64,000 nucleotides of DNA from Ailanthus altissimus (lineage: Eukaryota; Streptophyta; Magnoliopsida; Sapindales; Simaroubaceae). Each line of letters starts with the position of its first letter. The first letter of the stretch is position 1. Below are positions 23,549 to 36,413 of the stretch, piece by piece. The notes under the pieces are model-generated. The model worked only from the letters and a program-made list of their open reading frames with translations. It ran no database searches and was not told where the DNA came from. The stretch is from NCBI GenBank assembly GCA_946807835.1, contig OX327709.1:20833501-20897500 (forward strand), written 5' to 3'. Made by a program: the position numbers and the translations under genes.

Positions 23549-24985
23549 TGTGTAACAATGGTTTGTTAGATAATTTATGTTATTTTATGTTTTTAAAGAA
23601 TGTGTAATAAATTTTATTAAAAATTTATTCATGTATATAATTAAATATGTATTGATGAACTCATATTTATAAATTATGTGATTTATGTATTAGGCATATG
23701 ATGTTAATAAAGAGGGTATAGATCACAAATTCTTTATAAATTAAATTATGTTCACAACAATTAATGAAAAATGGCATTTCATTATGTAAGATTGTAGTTT
23801 TTCTATTTTTTATGGTGGATGATTTACCTTGATCATCGAAGTAGAGACTTCAAGTAGAAAAACTAATGTATATGATATATTGAACAATATTATAGTGAAT
23901 TTCGATCTGGTTAACTAGTCGTAGATCTTAATTTATAAAAGTTTTTATAAGTTTGATTGATCTTAATTCTGAATAGATAATAAACTTACATTCATGCATT
24001 GTCTCTTTTGAGTTATCACGGAGTAAGATCTACATAAACGGTCAAAATCTCGATAACTTAGAGATATAATTTCATAAGTCGTAGAAATATATATTTGTAA
24101 GATAGAATCTAATAATTAATGTCCACCTAAGATGTTTGCAGTACTTGATCATTAGAATCCGTGACTATAGTTTATTCAATAAATTATTTATTAAATAATA
24201 ATATTTATTTATAAATTTATTTATAAATATAAATATATTAAAAATGATCATTAGAGCATTCAATGACTTAGGGGTAAATAAGTAATTAAAGAGGTAAGAC
24301 ATTTTTGTAAGGCCTAACTTTAATTATGGACATCAATTAGAGGGTTAGTTAAGTAGTTATTATTAGTCTAAAGACCAAACTCAATTTAATTAAAATAAAT
24401 TTTAATTAAATATGCTTTTATTTTATAACATGAATTACTAGAGTACAACCCTTAACTTTTAGTGGAATAGTCTGAAGTTAACTTAGAAGAATTTGTGTAT
24501 TATGAGATAATAAGGATTAGGCCTTTAAGTTGGAGTTAGGAAACCCATGGGTCTTGCAGTCTCTCTATTAACTCAAACCCTAATCAAACTCTAATTTTCT
24601 AATTCTAATCAAATTCTAAATACCAAAAAGAGATCCCTATATATATATATGAGAGGTATATAATAAGAAAATAAAATATAACCATAAAGAGAAAAATTCT
24701 TTTACGTATTGTTACGCGAAAAAAAATTTAGTTAATACAACTCTCTTATATTTATGTATTAGTGATTTTAAAGATTAAGAAAGATCTACGCGCTCACACG
24801 CGTTGAGTTTGAAGATTGAGGATAGTAGAAAATATTACAGCCATTCAATTCAACATCTGCCATAATAAAAAATTGAGATAATATTTTATTCTTATACATA
24901 TAATTATGAATAAGAGAATCTAACTTCTACTACGTTTAATTTTATAAATAAATTTTGTTTATTTACCGTACCAAAATTGTAAGGA
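23549..24985 (+). repeat. Possible solo LTR or LTR-derived remnant
   Basis: The stretch starts near tgtaacaatgg and ends with accgtaccaaaattgtaa, which resembles the ends of some plant Copia LTRs. It includes a putative TATA-bearing part (ccctatatatatatatgag at about 24637) and has no coding capacity. No target duplication was found, so the call rests on resemblance of ends and layout. Confidence 0.3.
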
Positions 24986-25561
24986 TACATTGTGGCCTTT
25001 CCCTTTTATGTTAGCTAAACAGTAATATGGGCTGCAGTTAATTGGATATTATGGAGAGGGTATATTTGACTTCAAAATTATAACATATTTAAAACTTTAA
25101 TGGATATTTTAAAGATAAGTGAGTGCTTGCATGTAACGCTACACTTAGACCGCATAAGTAAGTCTCCAGCGACCAATATATAACTCTGGAAATGACTTGC
25201 ACCAAGATTACCTACCTCTTGATTTTATTTTCTTTCTTTTAAAAAAAAAAAAAGATAATAACATTTTTTTTTGTTTATATATATAACATAATATGCACCC
25301 GATTTCATCACTTCACATGTCTAAATACAGATTGCCTTGCCATAAATCTTCCTAAACTCTGGAACAATATGATCTTATGAAAAAACAAGAGCAAACAAAC
25401 AAATTAGTGGAATATGTTGGAATTATACCCGGAAATCACAATGCACCCCCCAAATTAAGGAGTAAAATGAAACTGAAAGAAACCCATCATTAGCAAAATT
25501 CAAAGTAAATAAATCGTACAGTGAGATTTCATCTGGGTTCGTGGATGAAGCCATAGATTTT

Positions 25562-26392
25562 TTAGGTACCAAACATCATATTATTAATTACTCCAAGAGC
25601 TAGACTCCCCACAAGCTCATAGATTTTATGGCGAAAACGACCTCCACCAACCTGCTGATTGCCGTGCTGAAATGGCTGGTGATGATACATGTTGTGGTTG
25701 TAAGGACTAAAACCAGCGAAGGGCACGCCATAAGCATAAGCACCAAAAGGTGCCGGAGTCTGCTGGAAGCCGTAGGCGTAAGTACCAAAGTAAGGAACCT
25801 CATTAAAAGCATAAGAACGGAAAGCAGGCGGCGGAGGGGCGCGCAGTTGCGGCACTGATCGAGTCGTTGACGTTGACCCATGATCACACGGTGTTAAAAG
25901 ACACTCGAGATGAATGTCAACCCCGCAAATCCTGCACCTGTAGCGCCAAAATTTGCACTCATTGTGCAAACCAGGCACAAACTACGGGAATATGACTGCA
26001 GCCTTTACGGGTGAGCTGGGTGCAGGACGTGCCGCACTTGCTGAGGCAACTGGGTGCGCAGTGGATGCACGTCAAACTCGCAGAGCTTGCACCTATAGAA
26101 AAGGCCTTCAACCGGGTCGCCGCACACATCTCAGATGCGGTTGTTCTGGCGCGTGGCTTGCGGACGACGAGGTTGAGCTGATGTTGATGCATGAAGAAGA
26201 GAGGGTCATGGGGCAGGTGGCACAGTACTCATGCAGATAAAAGTCGCAGCCTTGATGGCATAGAAATCTTGTACCGATTCCACGAGTTTTGCATCCACCA
26301 CATAGGTACTCATTATCGTTGTTTATTTCGAATAATTGATGGTCTGGATGGGTGAAATGCTGTATGGTTTTGATCTTGGGCAATGCAGCCAT
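25562..26392 (-). pseudogene. DC1 (C1-like) zinc-finger protein, frameshifted
   Basis: The ATG at 26392-26390 opens MAALPKIKTIQHFTHPDHQL, followed by the first C1-like finger (CGGCKTRGIGTRFLCHQGCDFYLHEYC). This is the His/Cys pattern of plant DC1 proteins, a large family tied to stress and hormone responses. Frame is lost near 26190. The second finger continues in another frame (MHQHQLNLVVRKP). A third frame (VCGDPVEGLFYRCKLCEFDVHP) ends in a stop near 26000. The first frame returns from about 25978 with NECKFWRYRCRICGVDIHLECLL and a Tyr/Pro/Gly-rich tail ending at 25562. At least three indels plus a stop make it a pseudogene. A LINE sits just upstream of its ATG. Confidence 0.85.
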
Positions 26393-26406
26393 CTTGTCTT
26401 TGATTT

Positions 26407-29400
26407 TTTTTTTTTTTTTGTAAGTAAAATTTTATATAAATGCTAAATCTAGCAGGTATTACAAAGCAAACTCAATAAAAAAAAAAGAAAGACAGTACAA
26501 CTCATAGAGGATAACTACCGTTACCACCCAGCTGCAAAGTGGTCAATCCCTTGGCCATTTACAGTACTTATACATTTAAGCCAAGTAACATCCTTAATCT
26601 TTTGGTAAACTTCGCTTGTAGAAGGAGTTTTCTGTTGGAAGACCTTCAGATTCCGTTCTCTCCAAATAAAGTAGATTGTAGCGCAGAACGATACTCTTCT
26701 GATCTTACTGAGGGTAGATTTGCCTTTAGATTTTCTGCAAAAGAAGGAGATTACTCGTTGCCATCTGTTCGGGCACTGATTGAGTTGGCACGCCCTTAGT
26801 ACCTTGTGCCAAATTTCACTACAAAAGTTGCATTGGAAAAATAAGTGTGTGATTGTTTCCTTGTCATTACCACAAAGAGGGCAATCATCTGATGGAATAA
26901 CCCCCCATTTTTTAAGTCTCTCTTTGGTAGATAATCTGTTTTTCAAAGCTAACCAAGCAATGAAGCTGTGACTAGGTATATGTTGTGTTCCCCATATCAG
27001 TTTACACCATCCCACCTTAGCCTCATTATTCTTAAGACATCTCCAAGTACTTGCAACAGAAAACTTTGCATTGGAACTAGCGGTGAATGAGATTCTATCT
27101 TCCCTTTCAGAAATTGAAATATTTTTGCGAAGATAGTCCCATACCTGAGAAGTGTACTCGTCCAACGGGCAGGAAGGTTCCAATGACCATGCTGCCATAG
27201 GTCATTAACCTTAGCATCCCGAGGAATATCCGCATCGGAGATTTCCATGTGTGGAAATTTATTAACTACTGATTCTCCACCCAGCCATGGATCCCACCAA
27301 AATTGGAAGGACTTGCCGTTTCCCAATTCATAGGAGAACAATTGTTTTATCTGACTTCTCAACCCCAGAATCTTCCTCCAAGTCCAACTACCATCCATTG
27401 GCTTTGTGATACCCCAAAAGCTTAGCCTCCGCAGTTTGTTATCAGTTACCCATTTTGCCCACAATGAAGCTTTCACAGCAACCAGCTCCCAGATGTGTTT
27501 AGTGATTGCCGCTGAATTCCACAAGCTTATAGATTTAATGCCAAGGCCTCCTTCATTTTTACCTTTGCATACCTCATTCCAGCCCACTAAGCCTTTCTTC
27601 CCCTGCTGGTTACTTCCATGCCATAAGAACTTACGACATTTGCTTTCAATTTCTTTGGTGACTGATTTAGGCAGGATGAACATAGAACTCCAGAATACAT
27701 GCATGCTAATAATGACTGATTTTATTAATTGCAACCGCCCCGCATAACTCAGATATTTCACAGTCCAGCTTGAGATTCTAGCAGATATCCTATTAATAAG
27801 CTCCTGACAGTGGACTCTCTTTAGTGCCCCAGAGATTAAGGGGATCCCTAAGTATTTGATAGGCAACGCACCTTACTGGAACTTAGTCACTTGAAGGATT
27901 GTCTCCTTGGTAGGTTGAGGCACATTCCCAAAGAAGATGAAGCTATTGCCAGCGTTTAGGTGCAGCCCAGAGACCATTGAGAAATCATCAAGCACTTGCT
28001 TAAAGTGGCCTACTGACCTGACATCCCCACTAGAGAACAATAATAAGTCATCTGCGAACATCAAGTGGTTTAGTTTCAGCCTGTTGCACCCCTTGTGATA
28101 TATAAACTGGTTCTGAGGAATACAACATAAGCTCCTACTAAGATATTCCATGGCCACAACAAAAAGCAAAGGGGACATGGGATCCCCCTGCCTCAAACCT
28201 TTCTTCCCCGGAAAAAAGCCTTCTAATCTACCATTTACCATGACTGAGTACGTGCTTGTTCTGACACACTTCATGATGATGTTGATAAAGTGATAAGGGA
28301 AATTCAACCCCATTAATACCTCTTCTAGGAAATCCCAGGATACCGAATCGTAGGCTTTGCGGAGATCAATTTTAAGAGCACACCTAGGGCTCCCGCTGTT
28401 GCGCTCATAACCCCTCATGAGCTCATGAGCTAGTAAAACATTATCTGATATCTGCCTGTTAGGAATAAATGCTGATTGACTAGAGCTAACCAGGTAGCTC
28501 ACCACTCTTCTCAGTCTGCATGTTATTAATTTGGTGATGCATTTGTAGAGGACAGTACAACATGCAATTGGTCTATAGTCCCCCAAGCAATGAGGATTAT
28601 GAACCTTAGGCACAAGGGTAATGGCCGTGGCATTTATGGGGTTGTAGAACTGACCTGAGGAGAAAAAATGTTGCACAGCTGCAGTAACCTCCTTTCCTAT
28701 TATGTGCCAACATTTTTGAAAGAAGTAACTGTTATAACCATCCGGCCCTGGGGCTTTATCACCATTGATGCTGAAGATAGCACTTCTGACTTCTTGTTAT
28801 GTGACAGGGGCATTCAACATATCTCTATCATCTTCCTTCAGTTTAGGGCCCGCGTCCATGATTCTCTTTTGTATGGACACCCTATAGGAGATGGGGGTAC
28901 CCAACAAATCTTTGTAGTATCGGACAATGGCTTCTTTCACAACCTTGGGGTCTTCAACAATTTCCCCATTGGGGTTTTCAATTGTAATGATTCTATTCCG
29001 AGCTCTTCTCTGCTTAACTGACTTATGAAAGTAGCTGGTGTTTGAATCCCCCATTTGAATCCATCTGATTCTGGATTTTTGTCTGACAATGCTTTCTTCA
29101 GCATAAATAAGATTTCTTAAATGTTGATAAATGCTCATTTCCTCATCTTGAAGGTTTGGTTGAATGGGTCATGGATCATACTACTCTGCAATGAGGCCAA
29201 CATCAGTTTGTAGTCTTCAATCTTTTGCTGGATGTCCGAGACAAAGACCTTGTTAAGCTCTTTTAGCTTGGGTTTTAAAAGCTTTAGTTTGACCCATACC
29301 CTGGCCATTGGGGAGCCTTGACAATCATGCTGCCACTCTCGCTCGACTGTGGGAAGAAAATCACTGTGAGTACACCAGGCGTTGAAGAACTTGAAAGGGA

Positions 29401-30181
29401 CCTTCCCAATATATGATGCTCTCGAGATGGAGACCACGAGCGGAGAGTGATCTGAAATGCCCGCAGGGAGAACTTCACACTCAGAAAAATCCAATGCATC
29501 CAGCCAATTACCATTAACAAATGCCCAATCAATTTTTCTCCAAATTCGTTGTCCACCTATTTGATTGTTACACCAGGTGTAGCGACATCCATGGTTTTTT
29601 AACTCGAATAACTCTAGTCTCGATATCCAATTTTTGAACTGATCTACCATGTTATCATTAACCCATTGACCCCCAATTCTGTCATTGTTGCTGAGTACAT
29701 TGTTGAAGTCTCCTTGGATTAACCACGGTGTAGTGCTGGGAGCCAAATCATCCCTAAGGTCCTTCCACAGGTTCTCTCTCTCCATAATAGCAGAGGCACC
29801 ATAAACCAGAGTCCAGTAGAACATAATACCATCAATACTCACTCTACTATGCATGAATTGCTGGTGCTTTTGTAAGATCGTGACATTGCATCTAGCTGGA
29901 TTAAAGGCGATCCATATTCTTCCCATATCTAGGCACTCAGAATTATTTTCTAGTTTCCACTCCCTTAGTGCCAACTTCTTCCAAATGGTATCTAGATTAG
30001 ACAGTTTTACTTTTGTTTCTAGCAATCCCAAAATACATAATCGACAAGATTTAATCAGAGCCCGTACCTCTGATTGTTTGCAGGGGTCATGGAGACCCTG
30101 AATATTCCAGCTTGCGATCATTGTCCCCTATATGGGGATTTAGAGTTCCTCTTGGCACGTCGACCCTTCCCTATAATTATA
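26407..30181 (-). mobile_element. 5'-truncated L1-like LINE with 11-bp target duplication
   Basis: The minus-strand element has a poly(A) tail (the T run on the plus strand at about 26404-26419) and is flanked by gtctttgattt at 26396-26406 and 30182-30192. Because the T run overlaps the repeat, the exact end is uncertain by a few bases. It carries the last codons of ORF1, a near-complete but broken ORF2 and a 3' UTR. It landed about 4 bp upstream of the DC1 pseudogene ATG, in the same orientation. Confidence 0.85.
26521..30121 (-). pseudogene. LINE ORF2 remnant (endonuclease, reverse transcriptase, zinc-binding domain)
   Basis: ORF2 starts at 30121 with MIASWNIQGLHDP, an APE-type endonuclease domain (GDFNN, SDHSPL), to about 29140. 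After a frame change at about 29135-29145 the linker runs on, with an in-frame stop at about 28797. The reverse transcriptase follows (YRPIACC, AFIPNRQISDNVLLAHE, LRQGDPMSPLLF, FADDLLLF at about 28030-28050). Another in-frame stop (TAA) lies near 27873. The zinc-binding region is in a third segment (SFIAWLALKNRLSTKERL, CPLCGNDKETITHLFFQC) after a frameshift at about 27150-27200. Two stops and two frameshifts make it inactive. Confidence 0.85.
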
Positions 30182-30309
30182 GTCTTTGATTTGTTTGATG
30201 CATGAAACGGCATATAGAACAAGCTTAATAAAGATAATTGCAGAAAGACTACTTGTTTTGTGAAACCATATTGCAAGTTCAGGGATATATTTCTATAATC
30301 AAGTTATCT

Positions 30310-30426
<117 letters not shown>

Positions 30427-30508
30427 GATTGCGACAGAATACTATTTTGCACTGTTTTATATTGTATGACATTGTTTCAATAATGCTGTACAGTTAAAAA
30501 TAGTGCTC

Positions 30509-30548
30509 GTCGCCCACCGAGTGGTAGTGGTGGGCGACGTCGCCCACC
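30509..30548. repeat. GC-rich palindromic cluster
   Basis: Three copies of a 10-bp GC-rich word: gtcgcccacc at 30509-30518, its reverse complement at 30529-30538, and gtcgcccacc again at 30539-30548. The last two form a perfect 18-bp palindrome (30530-30547). It is flanked by two AT-rich microsatellites. Confidence 0.8.
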
Positions 30549-31259
30549 CCTACTTATATATATATATATATATATAACTATAAAAAGAGAGAAGACTTGT
30601 GCTTCTAACTCCCTTTTCAATGATAATGAAGTTATTATGAAAATGGTTAGTAAATAATAATTAAAGAGTTCTAAATAAAAAATTAAATTAAAAGAGGATG
30701 ATGGTCCAAGACGCAATACTTCTGACTTGGAGGTCTTAGTTCATTTTTTTTTTTTGAAGGTCGTGAGTTTAATTTATGTTCTATGCAAGAAAAGGTTGGA
30801 TTTGATTAGTCTTGAACCTAAATTTAAGTAGAAGGTAAATTTCTTCGAAAAAGCTTGGTCTACTTAGATATATGAGATAATTTTTGTTTAGAAAAGTAAA
30901 AATATACACATGATATCGACCCTAAAAATAAACACATGATGATGATATCACATCATACCAATCTTTTATCATTATATAATTCAAACAGGTGCCAAGATTG
31001 CAACACGTTTACTCCTCAGGAGATCTACATTTAGGATTCGACTTCAGTACTTTCAGCATCACTGTTTGTTTCTAACCGGACCCTCCCTGAAAGATTTTGA
31101 TCAGTTGGCCCAACGGGCCGTTTACATCTTGCCTGCGAGAAAAGCCCCTGGGCCAATCCGAACAGCATTTCCTCCGAAGCAAATCACTTTTCAGGAAACC
31201 CAAATTATCACACACTCTTTTCACTCGCATCTTTCCCAGAAATCGAGAACATCGGATGC

Positions 31260-34200
31260 ATGGCGTGCAGCATTAATATTACTCTCCGGTGCGCCACCGA
31301 TACGCGCCGTTTTGCTGCTAACATAAGTCAACTTCAGCTCAGTTCCCGAAACCGTCGTGTCCCTCCCCTATTTCAACTCCTTCCCTCGCACCACCTCAAT
31401 CATCATCATCCCAATAAGGTAACGCAAGTTCAAAACTATCTCTTACCATTTCCGTTCCCACGATTCTCGTAAACCCTAAATTCCGCACTTATTTGGTTTC
31501 CATTTTAGATCTCGTATTCGTATACTCCGCGGCGCAACTGTTTTACCCTGAGGTCCCACATGACCACGGAAGAGACGCCCATTTCTGGGGACCAAATGCT
31601 CGTTAGTTCACTCTCACTCGTGTGTTTATTCTTTTCGTTTTCTTGTTCGTTTGTAAAGTAAAACGGTGACGTTTCTGATTGCGGGTGTTTTAGGTGTATG
31701 TGCCACCTCATCCGTTGATCAAGCACTGGGTTTCAGTTTTGAGAAACGAACAAACTCCATGTCCCATTTTCAGTACGTTTGTTTATTTATTTACTAGTGT
31801 GATTGCAGCATTATAAAATTGGCAATTTTTCGAAATATTATTATTCTACATGTTATTTTTCCTAGGGAATGCCATGGCTGAGTTGGGGAGGCTACTTATA
31901 TATGAAGCTTCGAGGGATTGGTTGGTAAGCTTATTTCTAATTGGAATTTCCTGAATTATATCCTAATTTGTGGATTTTCAGTAGATGTTATCGTATAGTT
32001 GTTGAGTTAGCTGAATGGTTGTTCTTGTGAGGTTCTTTTTGCATTGTCAGCAAAATTAGATGGTAGAAAAAGGATGCTGTTTTGGTTTCTGAATTTACTT
32101 TTAATGTTTCTTGTTGCTGTCAGCCTACTATCACCGGGGAAATTCAGTCGCCAATGGGTGTTGCTTCTGTTGAATTTATTGATCCGAGGGAGCCCGTGGC
32201 GGTCAGTATATATCACCAACTATAATTGTTGTTAATTATGACGTGTTTGCATAATATGTATTCATCTTGCATCTGATGGTTGTGTAATTAGTCTACAAAG
32301 TTCTGCTGCCCATGCTTTACTATACTAAGTTCATCTCTCCTATTAATATGTCCAATTTAAATTCATGCAGATTATTTCAGTTGTGATTGCAATGTAAATT
32401 TATGCAGGTTATTTAGTGGTCAAGAAATGCCAATTTCAGGTAATAGACCTTCTTTTCTGGCTGATTCCATAGCTGATGTTTTGTTTTAGTTTTGCAGGTT
32501 GTTCCAATATTGAGAGCTGGTCTTGCTCTTGCGGAGCATGCATCATCAATCTTGCCAGCAATAAAGACATATCATCTAGGTAAAGGAGTATTTGTGCTTG
32601 CGTTTTGAAGGGGTTTGCTTGGGGTTTTTCTTTTGATTATTTTATTTAGCATTAGGGATTTAAAGGAGTCCCATTATTTTAAACATGAACTATTGTTTGT
32701 TAATTTTGGTTGCTGAATGTTGCGTCTGGAGTTGTTATTTATCATAGTCCACTAGCAAATCTTCTTAACCAAAATTTCTGTTTGCTATGAACATTTATAT
32801 CTTTGTAACTTCTGTTTTCAAATTGTTCTGTAAGATGGAGATCTCTCTGCACTTTCTTATATATGATTGAGCACTGGTAGTTATTTATTTATTTTTCTTT
32901 CTCTTTTGCTAATTCAGGGATAAGCAGAGATGAAGAGACACTTCAACCGACTGTTTATTTGAATAAGTAAGAATTTTCTATTACATAAATCGGGAATATG
33001 TACTTCACCTCTTGCTGTAAAGTGCTGATCACTATCTGTTGGTTCTAATGAAGATCAATAATAACTTGTCTTATTTTTATATGGATCAAATTTCAGCAGC
33101 AGGAAACACAAGTTTTGGAATTTGATTTCTTATGTTATTTCCTATTTTTGTCTGTCTTTTTTATTTTTTATTTGGAGTCAACTTCTTTATGGACCTTTTG
33201 GATTGTTAGCCCTTATATATTTTGCTGTATTTTTTGAAGGTTGCCTGAAAAATTTCCAGAGGATTCACGAATTTTTGTAGTAGATCCTATGCTGGCAACA
33301 GGTATTAATAATATCCTACTAATGGCTGGCTGGAAATTTTGTATCATATTGGCCATTTTTTAGCACGGAGCTCTCTCTCCCACTTTTCTTGTTTTTTCTC
33401 TTGTAATAAAGAAACTCAAGGTGTAGCCCGAACAAAATGTCATCCTAAAGACTTATTGTTACCTTTGCACTATTGTGGTTCAACTTCCTTACAATTAATA
33501 TTCATTTTCAATGATAGTTTGTCTTTGCGCAACCTCTTTGAAGTATTTAGTGATCATCCCCATCATCTTTCTGGCCTAAAGATATTTGTCTTTATTTTCG
33601 TGCAATTGCTTTGGTGGTATTTACTGGTTTGCTTCTATATGTTCTTGTTACACTAGTTCTATGTTCTTGTTCACCAGCACAAGTTAATTTTCCTGTTAAT
33701 TAATTTCAGGTGGTACAATTGTGGCAGCTCTCAACCTTTTAAAGGAATGTGGGGTTGAAAATAAGCAAATTAAAGTGGTAATTAAACATACAAGGTTCCT
33801 GTGTAATTTTCTATTGAATCTTATATGCAGTTTAATTTCACCAAGTGATTTAGGGATGATGTATATAAGGAGGGTGATTTGAGTAGACACAGTTGCTTAG
33901 AGATATGTATTGCAATATTGTTAAGAATTTATTATGGTCTGTGATTTCTTATGATGATTTCAAATTTCTACTGCTGTCCATGATTTGTAAGATATATTGC
34001 CACTCATCTTCGTTGCCAACAAAAATTAGTGGATCAAGATCCTTCAGTGGATAGGCTTTTGTACATAATTAGCTCCACTAAAAAGTTTTGACAGTCTAGA
34101 AATCAAATAGTTTTATTATGCTTCAAAATTTATTAATGTTTTCCAGTTGTCAAATAGTTTTAGTTTAGATCCAGTTATAAGGAAGTTTTTTGAGCATTAA

Positions 34201-34679
34201 AATCTTCTAGGCAAACCTTATGCATGGGAAATAATTGGGATTTCCCTCTCAGCTTTGCTCTTAATTTATAACTATCCTTTCAGTTAATTTTTCTTTGTTC
34301 AGTATATTGCTAAAAGAAGCCGTTCTGTTGCAGATATCTGCTGTTGCTGCTCCTCCAGCCCTTAAAAAGCTCAGCGAGAAGTTCCCTGGGTAACCAATGT
34401 TTCATGCTCAAGATTCATAGTATGAAATTGGGGCATATCTAAAGCCTCCTGTTTGGTTTTTGCACTTTGCAGGCTTCATGTGTATGCTGGAATAATTGAT
34501 CCTACTGTCAATGACAAAGGGTTAGTGTTTCTGATCATTCTCATGTGTAATTGTTTGCTTAGAATGTGGATTTTTCTAGTAGGTGTAACTTTTTTGTTTG
34601 ACATATGTATTGAATGGGCTATTTCAGGTTTATAGTTCCTGGACTTGGAGATGCAGGAGATCGTAGCTACGGTACATGA
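31260..34679 (+). CDS. UPP: Uracil phosphoribosyltransferase, plastid type
   Basis: Twelve exons: 31260-31418, 31509-31601, 31694-31772, 31866-31924, 32124-32201, 32498-32579, 32918-32966, 33240-33301, 33710-33777, 34334-34389, 34473-34520 and 34628-34679, all GT-AG, giving 294 aa. The first 60 or so residues are rich in Ser, Arg and His and poor in acidic residues, like a chloroplast transit peptide. The catalytic domain shows [26 protein letters not shown], the PRPP loop DPMLATGGT (residues 215-223) and the uracil-binding C-terminus GIIDP...[14 protein letters not shown]. It converts uracil and PRPP to UMP (pyrimidine salvage). The match to plant plastid UPRT is along the full length. An AG-rich decoy acceptor near 32405 is not used, because it breaks the frame. 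Confidence 0.95.
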
Positions 34680-36033
34680 GTCATTCTAATAACAAAAGAA
34701 TGTCACCCTGATTCTGTGTGCATCCCATTCTTAATTCTTGATCGTTATCTGTTCCAATTTTGACATTTTGAGCCTATGAGCAATTCTGCAGGCTTACTTG
34801 AGTTTTGATCGTGTTCGATTATGGATTTTTTTAGTCCAAAACAAAAACCCAGAAGAAGTTCCTTTTGGGTTGTGTAAAATTATTGTAAAATTTCAATATT
34901 TTGCTAGACAAATTTTGCGGGGTTTAATATCCCATGTTTGGTAGAAAAGGTGGCCTACATCAGCTTACTTGAAGGTTGCACTGACTCGGTTGCTGTTTGG
35001 TAATTGCAATTACAGGTCCCTAGCCAATCCATTGCAGTTAAATATTTTGGATCAAACACTTGGGATAATCACTTCTTTTCTGATTTCAACTGGGGTAATC
35101 AAAATCAACCCTACTTTTTTTTTTTGAGTCAGAAATTTTTGTTACCGTGTACGGTTATCGCAAAGATATACAGAAGTTCCCATCATTTTTTATAAGACAA
35201 CTTATTGGTAATTAGAGTTGAGTCGAAAAGTCGGCTTCTATCAGCCATATGAAAATGCAAGAAAATGTGGGCATTGCGTAACCTTCTAAATCACTCGGTT
35301 TGGTGTGATTCTTGTTGGTAATTTCCTCGGACAGAAAAAAAGATTTGCAAAATTGCAGGTTGATAATTACATTAATTAGAATTTTCAATACTTCAACACT
35401 TGTGCGTAATACTATATGCAATTTCTTTGTCTGCTTCAACCACGATAAATTAATGAAAAGGAGAAGAAAAAAAAGACAAACAAACGAGTTTCATCAATCT
35501 TAAGCTAACAATTTTTTTCATCAGTACAAACACCCAGGAACCAATTTTCCAACGGCTGAACAGCTACTTCTACTAGTAATTTCTGAAGAAACACAAGTTA
35601 CGAATGAACTACATTTTTTGGCCAATAAATATGGACTCTTTAAATAAAGTGAATACAATTTCTTTTGGAAAGATTACTTTTTTCTTTTATAATTTAACTT
35701 TTTTTTTTTTACATAATTAAGCAATTTAATGAATAAATTTTTTCTTAAAGAGAACGAAGGATACAACAATCACAATTACTTTTTGTTTATATTATTTATT
35801 TCTTTTTTAATCTTCTGTTGTACTTTGTAAATTATTATTGGTTTTTAAGTATTATTATTTGTTAATAAATATTTTTTTTGAGTTTATGAAAAGCGATTAA
35901 TAATTTTTCATTTCAAAATATTAAAAAAAAAAGAAATATATTAGGTAAGATCTCATTTATAAGTATTGTTTAAAACCTCACATATTCTTAAGCCATCCTA
36001 CATAAAAAAAAAAAAATTGATGCATTTATATCA
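34680..36033. other. 3' flank of the UPRT gene
   Basis: AT-rich DNA with no supported gene. The UPRT 3' UTR must lie at its left end. Short ORFs at 35004-35503 show no recognisable domain. Confidence 0.4.
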
Positions 36034-36413
36034 TAGGGTAAGCATTGGTTTGGTTGAATTAAAAACTGAACCGAATAAATTTTTTTTTTTTGGTTCAATT
36101 TAGTTAGATTTTAATTCTTAGTCGGTTTTATTTATTTGAAACTAATATGTTCAGTTTTAATTCAATTTTGATTTGGTTCAGTTCAAATCGAAAGAAATAT
36201 ATTTGAAATAGATTAAAATTTTCACAAAAAATAAAAATTAAATTGAACCGGTTCGATTTCTTATGCTTGAATCTATCGATTTTATTTATATAAAACCGAT
36301 TAGTTTAGTTTCGGTTTGATTTAATTTTTTATGTTTAAACTTATCAATTTCATTTATATAAAAATAATTGGTCCGATTCGGAACCGAACCGAAATTGAAT
36401 TTTACCCACCTTA
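36034..36413. mobile_element. Possible hAT-like MITE with ccgaacc motifs
   Basis: The left end is tagggtaagcattggtttgg. The right end, read inversely, is taaggtgggtaaaattcaat. The interior repeats aaccgaacc, ggttcggtt and related words in both orientations, as in the element at 18941-19674. The candidate 8-bp flanks match at only 5 of 8 positions. Confidence 0.4.

Noticed and set aside
31505..31726. 73-codon minus-strand ORF
   Set aside because: It is antisense to UPRT exons 2 and 3, which are better supported.
33339..33656. 105-codon plus-strand ORF
   Set aside because: It lies in intron 8 of the UPRT gene, its composition is non-coding, and the splice sites around it are well supported.
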